Positions 5,590 to 12,488 are shown, counted from the first letter of the stretch. The stretch is 12,627 nt of DNA from JBBDXA01 sp040902585 (GCA_040902585.1 JBBDXA010000235.1:1-12627); one strand, 5' to 3'. Notes: generated by a model not told the origin, from the letters alone. Program-made: numbers and translations.

Positions 5590-6463
5590 GATCGGACTCC
5601 TGGTCTCCAACCACCTCACCAGCAAACATATCGGCAACTGCGCCGTCAAAGTTCGGCAACATCTGAGAAATCGCCCTTTTGACGATCGCTGAGTCAATCA
5701 GATTGGTGTTGCACGAATAACCGACCAGCAGAGCGTTGTCGCACACCAGGTTGGTGATGCGCGGGACGCCGCCGGAGTACTCAAAAATCATTTGCAGGGC
5801 TTCACGCGAAAAATCCACGTTGGGCCGGCCTTTGCTCGCCCTGACCAGGCGGTAGGCGATGTATCGCGTGGTGTCGTCGAAGCTCATCGGCTTCAGGTGC
5901 ATGTACATCACGATGCGCTGGATCAAAGGCGCCAGCCGCGGATGCTTCAGCGTCGCGCGAAGCTCGGGTTGGCCCAGGATCAACAACTGCATCAGCTTAT
6001 CGGTCTCGCTTTCAAGATTCGTCAGCAGGCGCAGCTCTTCGAACTCGTCGATCGTCAGGCACTGGCCTTCATCGATAATGACCACGACGGTGCGGCCGAC
6101 GGAGTGCTGGTTCTCGATGTACTTCTTCAAAAGCATCAGCAGCGTGGCCTTGTCGACGTTCGGCGGCAGGTCGATCTGAAACTCCGAGGCGATCATTTTG
6201 ATCAGGAGCTGCGGGTCAGCGACGCGGGTGTTGTTGACCAGGGCGACGCGGGCATCGACCCCCAGGCGGCGGATGAGCGTGCGAATGAGCGTGGTCTTGC
6301 CCGCGCCGATCTCGCCGGTGATCAGGGCGAAGCCGCGGCGATTGCGCACCGTGTACTCCAGCTTCGCCAGGGCTTCGCGGTGCTGCTCCGTCTCGAAGAA
6401 GAAGCGCGAATTGGGCGTGTTGTTGAAGGGCGAGACGGCCAGGTTGTAAAAGGCTTCGTACAT
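5573..6463 (-). CDS. XrtA/PEP-CTERM-locus ATPase (ExeA-like AAA)
   Basis: This 296-residue AAA-type ATPase belongs to the 'putative secretion ATPase, PEP-CTERM locus' family, related to ExeA of type II secretion. It is a constant member of exosortase-linked polysaccharide clusters; its substrate is unknown. The hallmark start MYEAFYNLAVSPFNNTPN is followed by FFFETEQHREALAKLEY (21-37), Walker A GEIGAGKTT (50-58), Walker B VVVIIDEGQ (126-134), LRLLTNLE (144-151), and the sensor-2 region GGVPRITN (231-238). The C-terminus is short, without the periplasmic or TPR extensions seen in some ExeA relatives. It is transcribed after the Wzz-like gene, across a 232-base gap holding only a 9-bp imperfect stem-loop at 6604-6626. 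It overlaps the kinase start by 17 bp. Confidence 0.92.
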   Translation of the reverse strand: MYEAFYNLAVSPFNNTPNSRFFFETEQHREALAKLEYTVRNRRGFALITGEIGAGKTTLIRTLIRRLGVDARVALVNNTRVADPQLLIKMIASEFQIDLPPNVDKATLLMLLKKYIENQHSVGRTVVVIIDEGQCLTIDEFEELRLLTNLESETDKLMQLLILGQPELRATLKHPRLAPLIQRIVMYMHLKPMSFDDTTRYIAYRLVRASKGRPNVDFSREALQMIFEYSGGVPRITNLVCDNALLVGYSCNTNLIDSAIVKRAISQMLPNFDGAVADMFAGEVVGDQESDHGRRI

Positions 6464-6695
6464 CCGTTTTTACCTGTGAGTCGGTTGCCGACCGGGCCCT
6501 GTGGTGGGGGCGACGATCCGCCGAGTGCCATCCTTGTGAAGTCCGGGCTCCCTGCGCGGGGCGGCCGCGACGTTGCGTACCGCCCTGACTCTTTCTCCAC
6601 CGACTCGGGCGTTCACGAACGCCGAGCTCCTCTTTTCACGTGACGACTAACTGATCGTGCGTCATCCTGTCGGATCATGTCTGTTGAATACGGGA

Positions 6696-8345
6696 TCAAT
6701 ACGGGCTGCCGGTCAGTTGCGATTTGATGAACTCCACCGGGCTCTTGCGCAGCGCGTTGTACTTGTCGGGGTATTCGAGGCTGAGGTAGGTCAGGTAGAA
6801 CACGCCGCCCAGGAGCAGCGCGAGCACGGTGGTGACCAGCGGGAACACGCCCCAGCCGAGGATTTTCCTTCGCGTCGCGGCGGCGGGACTGACGATCTCG
6901 TTGACCGCGCCGAGCACAGGCAGCTTGATCTCGTCGATCGCCTGTTCCACGCTGCGGTAGGAGTGGTCGAGCAGTTCCGCGAGGATGATCATAAGACCGC
7001 CCGTCGCCAGGCCCAGCATGAGGGCCATGGCCAGAATCTTGGAAAGCGCGGGCGAGCTGGGCTTGTCCGGATCGATGGCGCGCTGCATGATGCTCAGGCG
7101 CATACCCTTTTCGCTGACCGCGAAGGTGAGCGAGAGCTGGGTCTTCTGGAGGTTTTCGGTCCAGAACTTGAGCTGGTCCTGAGAGTCTTCCAGTTCGCGG
7201 GTGATCTTGAGATACTCGTTGCGGACCACGAAGAAGTTGCGGTTGAGCACTTCGTAGCGTTCGATCTGCTCGTCGAGCTTGACCAGTTCCTTCTCGGAGG
7301 CTTCGAGCTTGCCGACCTGTTCGCGAATCTCCTTCTGAGCCTGGAGCTTTTCGACGTTGGGTACTTCTTCGATATCGACCTTGTCAGGACCGGAGAAGGC
7401 GGCGATGTCGGCGCGGACCTTGTTCAGCCGGCGTCGCGTGTCTTTCACGGCCGGGTGCTCTTCGGTGCGACGGAGTTCGTAAAGGTGGTAGTCGAGCAGT
7501 TCGGCGAGCCTGCTCTCCGTTTCCTTCAGGACCTTGAGCTGCTCGTTTTCGGACTGCTTCTTGCTCTCGATGAAATCAGGCTGCTCCTGCTCCCACTTGA
7601 TGAGTTCGGTCAGGCCGCCCTTTGCTTTTTCGTAGGCCGCACGCTTTTCCTCGCGTGACTCTTTCATGTCCTTGAGCTTGGTGTGGACGTTCATCGGATC
7701 GTCCGGCTCGATGCCGCCTTCCTTGACCATGAAGCGCTGGCGGTTCTGTTCGAGTTCCTGCACTTTGCGGCCGTAGCGCGTCACTTCGTTGTCGAAGAAC
7801 TTCTTCTGCTCCAGCAGGGTTTCGTCCAGTTCCTTGCGCACCTGGCGGAGGTAGTTTTCCACCAGCTTGTCGGGAACCTTGGGCGTCAGCTCGCGGTCCA
7901 TGTGCGTAAATGAGACAGAGATCAGTTCGACCTGCTCGCTGTTGACCTGATGGGAAACGCGGACTGAGTTGGTCAGTTCGGCGATGAGTTCGTTGTAAGC
8001 GCGCTTGCCGTCGAGGGTCAGCTCGTTGTCTTCCATGCGAGGGTACTTGGGCCCCTGGTCAAGGTTCAAGTCCTTGATGAGCTGCACGATCGCGGGGCGA
8101 CCCTTGAAGTTGTATTGCATCATCTGCTGGATGCGGCGATAGGTGTCGGGCACGACATTGCTGTCAGCGGAGTTGGAGTCGCTGCGGCGCTGGAACTTGG
8201 CCTCGGCCCAGTACTCGCGTGCCATGTACTGGCTGGCCCAGATGAACACGATCATGACCGTGATCGCCGGGTAGAAGAACTTCTTCTTGTGCCGAAGGAC
8301 GATACCCAGCCACTCGTTCAGATTTGTAGGTTTACGCCAAGCCAT
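6696..8345 (-). CDS. Wzz/GumC-type polysaccharide chain-length protein
   Basis: This 549-residue inner-membrane co-polymerase sets chain length and links polymerisation to the export channel. The Wzz head starts at about 8 (LNEWLGIVLRHKK). TM1 is at about 23-40. A long periplasmic region follows, dominated by coiled coil (about 175-260, 265-310 and 335-400). The proline-rich motif AIDPDKPSSPALSK lies at 423-436. TM2 is at about 437-458 and an additional hydrophobic segment at 497-520. It matches the PEP-CTERM-locus chain-length family, which has an extra C-terminal membrane segment. The kinase domain of Wzc-type proteins is absent and is supplied by the separate gene at 4516-5589. GGGGAG lies 6-7 bases before the ATG. 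It is 57 bases downstream of the export lipoprotein gene, probably in the same transcript. Confidence 0.92.
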   Translation of the reverse strand: MAWRKPTNLNEWLGIVLRHKKKFFYPAITVMIVFIWASQYMAREYWAEAKFQRRSDSNSADSNVVPDTYRRIQQMMQYNFKGRPAIVQLIKDLNLDQGPKYPRMEDNELTLDGKRAYNELIAELTNSVRVSHQVNSEQVELISVSFTHMDRELTPKVPDKLVENYLRQVRKELDETLLEQKKFFDNEVTRYGRKVQELEQNRQRFMVKEGGIEPDDPMNVHTKLKDMKESREEKRAAYEKAKGGLTELIKWEQEQPDFIESKKQSENEQLKVLKETESRLAELLDYHLYELRRTEEHPAVKDTRRRLNKVRADIAAFSGPDKVDIEEVPNVEKLQAQKEIREQVGKLEASEKELVKLDEQIERYEVLNRNFFVVRNEYLKITRELEDSQDQLKFWTENLQKTQLSLTFAVSEKGMRLSIMQRAIDPDKPSSPALSKILAMALMLGLATGGLMIILAELLDHSYRSVEQAIDEIKLPVLGAVNEIVSPAAATRRKILGWGVFPLVTTVLALLLGGVFYLTYLSLEYPDKYNALRKSPVEFIKSQLTGSPY

Positions 8346-8402
8346 GGAAGGCTCCCCTGATCTCAGATGAAAACACTATGAAAAGCGACGCGATGGTTGT
8401 AT

Positions 8403-9164
8403 TTACCTCTGACGGTTGTCCAGACCTCGCTCACTGGTGAGCTGGTTCTGCACGCGGTACGGCGTGGTGTAGGCGTTGATGATCGGATCCACCGGGGTCA
8501 ACAGGTTCTGGATGATGCGGCCGATCCACGCGAACGGATTGATCGGCGTCCAGATAATGTCGCCCTCTTCGACCACGAAGTTGTACTTCAAATCGCCGGT
8601 CTCGAGCATCTCGCGCATGTCCACACTCATACGACGAATCAGCTCCGCCCGTTCGTTGGGGCGCAGCACCACCACCTTTTCAGGCCAGGCCGTGGGAGGC
8701 ACGCCGTTGGACAGGAAGGCGAACAGGAGCGTGTCGCGACCGGTGAAGGTGCGCGGGCCCTGGATTTCGCCGACCATGTAGTAGAATTTGCTGTTGAAGC
8801 CGTTCATCTCCACCTGCACCGTCACATCCTGGTAATAGCGGAGAATCTTCTCTTCGATTTCGGAGGCGAGCTGCGTCGGGGTCTTGCCCGCGGCGAAAAT
8901 ATCGCCCACCAGGTGCAGCGTCACGTACCCGTCGGGTCGCACCTGAAGGATCTGATCGTTGATCTCCGGCGCACTGGGCGCGATGACCCGCACGCTGTCG
9001 GGCGGCTCGATCACGTAGGGCTTGCCCGCCACGATCGGACGAGGGGTCTTCATGAAGTCGTCGTAGTCGGTGTACTTGGGGGGACCGCAGCCCACCATGC
9101 CCACCGCCATGGCAATCAAGGCCGCCAGTGACAGCCCTTTGTAAATCGAAGACCCATGTTGCAT
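8403..9164 (-). CDS. Wza-like polysaccharide export lipoprotein
   Basis: This 253-residue outer-membrane lipoprotein belongs to the polysaccharide export (Wza/EpsA) family, whose oligomers form the exit channel for the polymer. It has a signal peptide with a hydrophobic core (9-25) and a lipobox ending VGMVGC, with Cys26 as the lipidated residue. The export domain starts at PYVIEPPDSVRVIAP (49-63) and includes LQVRPDGYVTLHLVGDI (73-89). The SLBB-like segment from about 127 carries YYMVGEIQGPRTF. A C-terminal amphipathic stretch (about 210-232) corresponds in position to the membrane-spanning helix of Wza. I chose ATG 9164 because GGGAG lies 8 bases upstream; an in-frame ATG at 9179 is the alternative. 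The presence of such a protein implies a diderm envelope. Confidence 0.9.
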   Translation of the reverse strand: MQHGSSIYKGLSLAALIAMAVGMVGCGPPKYTDYDDFMKTPRPIVAGKPYVIEPPDSVRVIAPSAPEINDQILQVRPDGYVTLHLVGDIFAAGKTPTQLASEIEEKILRYYQDVTVQVEMNGFNSKFYYMVGEIQGPRTFTGRDTLLFAFLSNGVPPTAWPEKVVVLRPNERAELIRRMSVDMREMLETGDLKYNFVVEEGDIIWTPINPFAWIGRIIQNLLTPVDPIINAYTTPYRVQNQLTSERGLDNRQR

Positions 9165-9291
9165 GATCAAGACTCCCATTTTCCACGCAAAGAAAGGCGC
9201 TTGAACCCGCGACCTCCACGGATTAGGTCGGTCAAGACACCATCAATCTGAAGTGGCCCACACAAATGATGCCGCTTCACCCCTTGTCGTT

Positions 9292-9327
9292 CAGCCGTCT
9301 GCGACGCTTGCGCCGCGAGATCGGCTG
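9292..9327. other. imperfect stem-loop in the gap upstream of the export gene
   Basis: The arms CAGCCGTCT (9292-9300) and AGATCGGCTG (9318-9327) pair over 9 bp with one bulged base. It lies in the gap between the sugar transferase stop and the export lipoprotein start. No T run follows on either strand, so it is at most a weak processing or pausing site. Nothing else was recognised in this gap apart from the heptad array. Confidence 0.35.
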
Positions 9328-9364
9328 ATGGTTCGCTTCACTTATCAGACCCGCTTGAAGCTGT

Positions 9365-9420
9365 CAGCTATCAGCGATCAGCTATCAGCTATCAGCAATC
9401 AGCAATCAGCAATCAGCTAT
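9365..9420. repeat. CAGCTAT/CAGCAAT heptad array
   Basis: Eight consecutive 7-base words: CAGCTAT, CAGCGAT, CAGCTAT twice, CAGCAAT three times, CAGCTAT. The last base of the array is the last base of the sugar transferase stop codon (minus strand TAA, followed at once by an in-frame TAG). The array therefore abuts or replaced the original gene end. Confidence 0.88.
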
Positions 9421-10079
9421 TACCGCGAGGCCGGATCGCGGAACATCTTGAAGGTTGCCAGCAGGAGTTTGATTTCCAACCACAGGCTCATCTTCTCGAT
9501 GTACTCCAGATCCATCGCCAGCTTGCGTTTGACGGTCTCGATGTCCGTGTCATAGCCATTGTATATCTGCGCCAGGCCGGTCAGCCCGGGTTTTACCGCG
9601 AGACGGCGTTCAAAATCAGGCATGGCCTGACTGAGCTCCTCGAACAGTTCGGGGCGCTCGGGACGCGGGCCGACCAGGCTCATTTCGCCGCGCAGGATGT
9701 TGGCCAGTTGAGGCAGTTCATCCACGTGGCTCTTGCGCATCCACTTGCACCAGGGAATCACCCGCGGGTCATCCTTGCCAGCCCGGACGGCGCGGCCGGC
9801 CTTTTCTGAATCGACGTACATCGTGCGGAGCTTATAGATCGTAAACAACCGGCCGTTGAGCCCGACGCGCACCTGCCGGTACAGCACCGGGCCCGCGGGG
9901 TCGGAGATCTTGATAATCGCCGCACAGATCACCATGACCGGGGCGAAGATCAACAGGGCCACGAACCCGCCGACCAGGTCGATCAGCTCCTTGGCGATGC
10001 GGAACTGGCGACGCGCCAGTTCAAACCCCACCAGCGTGCCACCGGCACCCACCATCAAAACTGTCATTGGCTCTGGCAT
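9420..10079 (-). CDS. initiating phosphoglycosyl transferase (bacterial sugar transferase)
   Basis: This 219-residue monotopic membrane enzyme transfers a sugar phosphate from a nucleotide sugar to polyprenyl phosphate, the first step of repeat-unit assembly. The membrane-inserted hydrophobic segment is at about 33-56, ending in ISDP. The family core follows: GPVLYRQVRVGLNGRLFTIYK (63-83) then LRTM, the catalytic Asp-Glu dyad in SHVDELPQLANILRGEMSLVG (117-137; D120, E121), PRPERPE (138-144) and VKPGLTGLAQ (162-171). It is the small PglC-like form, without the four-helix N-terminal domain of WbaP/WcaJ. I chose ATG 10079 (AAAAGGAC just upstream) over an earlier TTG at 10094. The stop codon lies on the edge of a heptad repeat array, so the last residues may not be ancestral. 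It is the first gene of the polysaccharide cluster. Confidence 0.92.
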   Translation of the reverse strand: MPEPMTVLMVGAGGTLVGFELARRQFRIAKELIDLVGGFVALLIFAPVMVICAAIIKISDPAGPVLYRQVRVGLNGRLFTIYKLRTMYVDSEKAGRAVRAGKDDPRVIPWCKWMRKSHVDELPQLANILRGEMSLVGPRPERPELFEELSQAMPDFERRLAVKPGLTGLAQIYNGYDTDIETVKRKLAMDLEYIEKMSLWLEIKLLLATFKMFRDPASR

Positions 10080-10390
10080 GTCCTTTTCCCTCAAACCGTC
10101 CGAACCGCCTCAAGCAGGCGCGAGCAACTCACGGATCGCTCAGAAAGCGATAGAGACGTTCCCACTCGCCCTGCGGCGAAGGCACCAGCCCCTCATGTCA
10201 TCGTCTTGAATCCACACCACCTTCATGACCACCTTCACGGCTGCCTTCGAGGCCCGCCCGGCTCATCGAACCGCCGCGAACGCCTCAGGCTTCGCCTTTT
10301 CACGCGAGTTCAACACCGGCCGAATGCTCCTTCATCTACGACGTGTCGCTTCCGTCTTCCGCTGTCACGACGCGGGTCGGCATCGACACT

Positions 10391-10418
10391 AAGTTACCTG
10401 AACATCAATACTTGTCAA
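10391..10418 (-). promoter_or_regulatory. sigma70-like promoter for the polysaccharide cluster
   Basis: On the minus strand a perfect -35 box TTGACA (10413-10418) is followed after 16 bases by TAACTT (10391-10396), which keeps the key T, A and final T of the -10 box. Upstream sequence is A/T-rich. RNA would start near 10384, leaving a leader of about 300 bases before the sugar transferase. Spacing is one base below optimum and the -10 match is modest. Confidence 0.45.
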
Positions 10419-10716
10419 CCCCCAGCGTCATCCGTTTCATCGAAAAAACACACGTTTTCAAGCCTCACAAGGCCTTCACCCAGGCTCGAATCAGGCCGAA
10501 ACCGAGGCCAGCCAAAAGCAGAGCGAAACACCCCAATGGGCCGCTCCTGAATCGTTACGTGCAGCCCTTGCAGTCTGTTCGTTGATTCCCGTTTTTTTTG
10601 GCCTGCCTGGGGCAAGTCACGCGATGGGACCGGCCAACCTCATGAGGCGGGTTGAATGCATGGTCTTCAAGGTGCGGGCGGCCTTGATTCTTGGAACACC
10701 CCCTTCCGCGCAGCGG

Positions 10717-10740
10717 AAAACCCCGCCGGTGTCGGCGGGG
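10717..10740 (-). terminator. intrinsic terminator of the PEP-CTERM remnant
   Basis: The 8-bp GC stem CCCCGCCG/CGGCGGGG (10721-10740) with a GTGT loop is followed on the minus strand by TTTT (10717-10720). It lies 28 bases past the stop of the PEP-CTERM remnant. A second small hairpin (TTCCGC/GCGGAA, 10705-10719) follows. Confidence 0.7.
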
Positions 10741-10767
10741 TCTGGTGATTCATTGGCTTGAGCTGCT

Positions 10768-11046
10768 TCAGGCGACGCGACGACGGCGCGCCATCAGGCC
10801 GGCCAGGCCCAGCAGGCCGAGGGTCGCCGTCGCCGGTTCCGGCACCTGGACGATCATTCCGCTGATGACGATGTTGTCGATGTCGATGTCACCGGAACCG
10901 GTGCCACCGGCGTACCACTGGAAGAAGACGGTCGTATTGGTCAGGTTCTGGTAGAGCGCGCCGCTCAGGTCGATGAGTTCAGAATCGAAGGTCGGGCGAG
11001 CCGGGCCCACTTTGCTGAAGAGAATGTAGCTTCGGTCGCCGTACCC
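10768..11046 (-). pseudogene. 3' remnant of a PEP-CTERM exported protein gene
   Basis: About 92 codons encode the C-terminal part of an exported protein: a beta-strand-rich piece (SYILFSKVGPARPTFDSELI, then TVFFQWYAGGTGSGDIDIDNI), then the sorting tail VPEP, a hydrophobic helix LGLLGLAGLMA and a basic end RRRRVA. PEP-CTERM tails are recognised and cut by exosortase, and the proteins go to the cell surface or matrix. The required N-terminal signal peptide is missing. Upstream the frame stays open only by running into tgt coding sequence on the other strand, with no sensible start. I read this as a truncated gene whose 5' part was lost when the tgt segment became its neighbour. Its terminator is intact. 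Confidence 0.7.
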
Positions 11047-11114
11047 GTGGCCTGGCTCTAGTCGAAGGTGACGTGCTAGCCTCGAATTCTTACCACGCTC
11101 GCTATCATGCCGCC

Positions 11115-12488
11115 GTGCCCGCACTCACCTTCACCATCACCCGCAGCGACTCCACCTGCGCCGCCCGTCTGGGCCGGGTCACGACGCCGCATGGCTCGTT
11201 CGATACGCCCGCATTCATGCCCGTCGGAACGCAAGCCACTATCAAAGGCTTGCTTCCTTCCACCGTCGCCGACCTCGGTGCCCAGATCATCCTCGCCAAC
11301 ACGTTTCACCTGATGCTCCGTCCCGGCTCGGACCTCATCGCCGCGATGGCCGGTGCCCAGGGCCTGCATGACTGGATGCGCTGGGATGGGCCGATCCTCA
11401 CCGACTCGGGCGGCTTCCAGGTCTTCAGCCTCGGCCAGATCAACAAGATCAGCGATGAAGGCGTCACCTTCCGCAGCCCGCACGACGGCAGCCGGGTGGA
11501 TCTCACGCCCGAGCGCAGCATGCAGGTGCAGAACGAACTAGGCGCGGACATCATCATGGCGTTCGATGACTGTCCGCCGGCGGGAGACGAGGAGGCAGGA
11601 GTCAAGGGACAGGAGTCAGGGGACAGGAGTCAGGGGACAGGGGAAGCCGGTCCGCAAACTGATGACAGCCTCGCAAAGCCCAGGGATGAGGCTTTGCGAA
11701 TCCCTGGGATCCGGACCCGCATCGCCACCCATCGCTCCCTCGCCTGGCTGGCGCGCTGCGTCAAAGCGCACGCCCGCAAAGCCGATCAGGCGCTCTTCGG
11801 CATCGTGCAGGGCGGCACCGACCTGGACCTGCGCACCTGGTGTGTCGATGCCGTGCTTCAATACGATCTACCCGGCTACGCCATCGGCGGCGTCGCGGTC
11901 GGCGAAGGGTTCGAGCAGATCAAACGCGTCGTCGAACACACCGCCCCCCTGCTGCCGCGGGAGAAACCGCGCTACCTCATGGGCGTGGGCTACGAACGTG
12001 ACATCGTCGCCGCCGTGCGCGCCGGCGTGGACATGTTCGACTGCGTGCTGCCCACCCGCAACGGCCGCAACGGCAACGCCTTCACGCGCCACGGGCAGTT
12101 ACGCCTGCGCAATGCCCGGTACGCCCGTGACCCCAGGCCGATCGATGAGAGGTGTGATTGCCTGGCCTGCAAGGGAGAGGGCCAAGGGCCAGGGGCCAAG
12201 GGCCAGGGGGAAGAAGTTCAATCCAATCCACACTCCACAATCCGCAATCCGCAATCCCTTGGCCCTTGGCCCTCCTCCCTTGGCCCTTCCGGCTTCAGCC
12301 GCTCCTACCTCCGCCACCTGTTCATGGCCGGGGAAATGCTCGGGCCGATCCTCGTTTCCATCCACAATCTCCGGCACTTCCAGCGGCTCATGCTGGACAT
12401 CCGCCGCGCCATCGCGGATGATGGCTGGTCTTCCCTTTACCGCGACTGGCCTGTGGCCGGCGAACGACTCAAACTAGATAAGGACTGA
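11115..12488 (+). CDS. tgt: queuine/preQ1 tRNA-guanine transglycosylase with two repeat-derived insertions
   Basis: Tgt exchanges guanine at the wobble base of tRNAs with GUN anticodons for preQ1, in queuosine synthesis. At 457 residues it is about 80 longer than the E. coli enzyme. Conserved parts: FDTPAFMPVGTQATIKGLLP (29-48), LTDSGGFQVFSL (95-106), FDDC (150-153, substrate recognition), FGIVQGG (228-234), YAIGGVAVGE (255-264), DMFDCVLPTRNGRNG (306-320, nucleophile D309), and zinc ligands C347, C349, C352 and H401. Two insertions break the family alignment: about 157-200 (just after FDDCPPA) and about 354-393 (between the third zinc Cys and FSRSYLRHL). Both coincide with DNA repeats and stay in frame. 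The GTG at 11115 gives the usual N-terminus; a GTG at 11073 is possible but would add a non-homologous extension. There is no Shine-Dalgarno; TATCAT (11103-11108) lies 6 bases upstream. Confidence 0.93.
   Translation: MPALTFTITRSDSTCAARLGRVTTPHGSFDTPAFMPVGTQATIKGLLPSTVADLGAQIILANTFHLMLRPGSDLIAAMAGAQGLHDWMRWDGPILTDSGGFQVFSLGQINKISDEGVTFRSPHDGSRVDLTPERSMQVQNELGADIIMAFDDCPPAGDEEAGVKGQESGDRSQGTGEAGPQTDDSLAKPRDEALRIPGIRTRIATHRSLAWLARCVKAHARKADQALFGIVQGGTDLDLRTWCVDAVLQYDLPGYAIGGVAVGEGFEQIKRVVEHTAPLLPREKPRYLMGVGYERDIVAAVRAGVDMFDCVLPTRNGRNGNAFTRHGQLRLRNARYARDPRPIDERCDCLACKGEGQGPGAKGQGEEVQSNPHSTIRNPQSLGPWPSSLGPSGFSRSYLRHLFMAGEMLGPILVSIHNLRHFQRLMLDIRRAIADDGWSSLYRDWPVAGERLKLDKD
11595..11643. repeat. ACAGGAG/TCAGGGG heptad array inside tgt
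   Basis: Seven consecutive 7-base words: GCAGGAG, TCAAGGG, ACAGGAG, TCAGGGG, ACAGGAG, TCAGGGG, ACAGGGG. They alternate with a 14-base super-period. The array encodes the Gly/Gln/Ser-rich start of the first Tgt insertion (about 161-176). Confidence 0.88.
11671..11708. repeat. interleaved inverted repeats inside tgt
   Basis: Stem 1 is TCGCAAAGCC (11671-11680) with GGCTTTGCGA (11690-11699). Stem 2 is CCCAGGGAT (11679-11687) with ATCCCTGGG (11700-11708). Both are perfect. The order left1-left2-right1-right2 is that of a pseudoknot, or of a repeat unit carrying two nested dyads. It lies in the first Tgt insertion. Confidence 0.75.
12178..12290. repeat. heptad array and large inverted repeat inside tgt
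   Basis: The left arm holds AGGGCCA, AGGGCCA, GGGGCCA, AGGGCCA (12178-12205). The middle holds words such as ACAATCC and GCAATCC (12223-12257). The right arm holds CCCTTGG, CCCTTGG, CCCTCCT, CCCTTGG, CCCTTCC (12256-12290). Arms 12178-12205 and 12260-12287 are reverse complements at 23 or more of 28 positions. The whole block keeps 7-base phasing and is translated in frame as the second Tgt insertion. Confidence 0.87.

Larger units (their letters stand above)
10080..10767. other. long intergenic region, leader of the polysaccharide cluster
   Basis: I find no credible protein gene in these 688 bases; the short open frames have no recognisable domains or ribosome sites. Positions 10381-10460 form an AT-richer island with a minus-strand sigma70-like promoter. 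A transcript from it would carry about 300 untranslated bases before the sugar transferase ATG. A run of eight T lies near 10592-10599 without a convincing hairpin before it. The 10681-10745 end holds the terminator of the PEP-CTERM remnant. Confidence 0.6.

Noticed and set aside
6531..6560. Bases GAAGTCCGGGCTCC resemble the 5' conserved region of RNase P RNA.
   Set aside because: The 232-base gap is too short for RNase P RNA, and I could not find the other conserved blocks or the partner strand of the central helix. Likely chance.
5792..6643. Long open frame on the + strand opposite the ATPase gene; similar long frames at 3504-4361, 4261-5187, 6657-7658 and 8397-9131.
   Set aside because: They mirror well-recognised genes in high-GC sequence, have no recognisable domains, and have compositions typical of antisense frames (Arg, His, Val, Leu excess).
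9365..9420. Heptad array considered as a CRISPR or iteron array.
   Set aside because: Units are contiguous 7-mers without spacers, no cas or replication gene is nearby, and similar arrays with other words occur elsewhere in the window.
10129..10185. 18-codon minus-strand frame (GTG start) just upstream of the sugar transferase, reading ...GEWERLYRFLSDP.
   Set aside because: It looks slightly protein-like, but it is very short, has no clear ribosome site and I recognise no family. It could be a leader peptide or a gene remnant, not enough to call.
10206..10615. Small open frames on both strands in the leader region.
   Set aside because: No domain, no ribosome site, biased composition, and they overlap the likely promoter.
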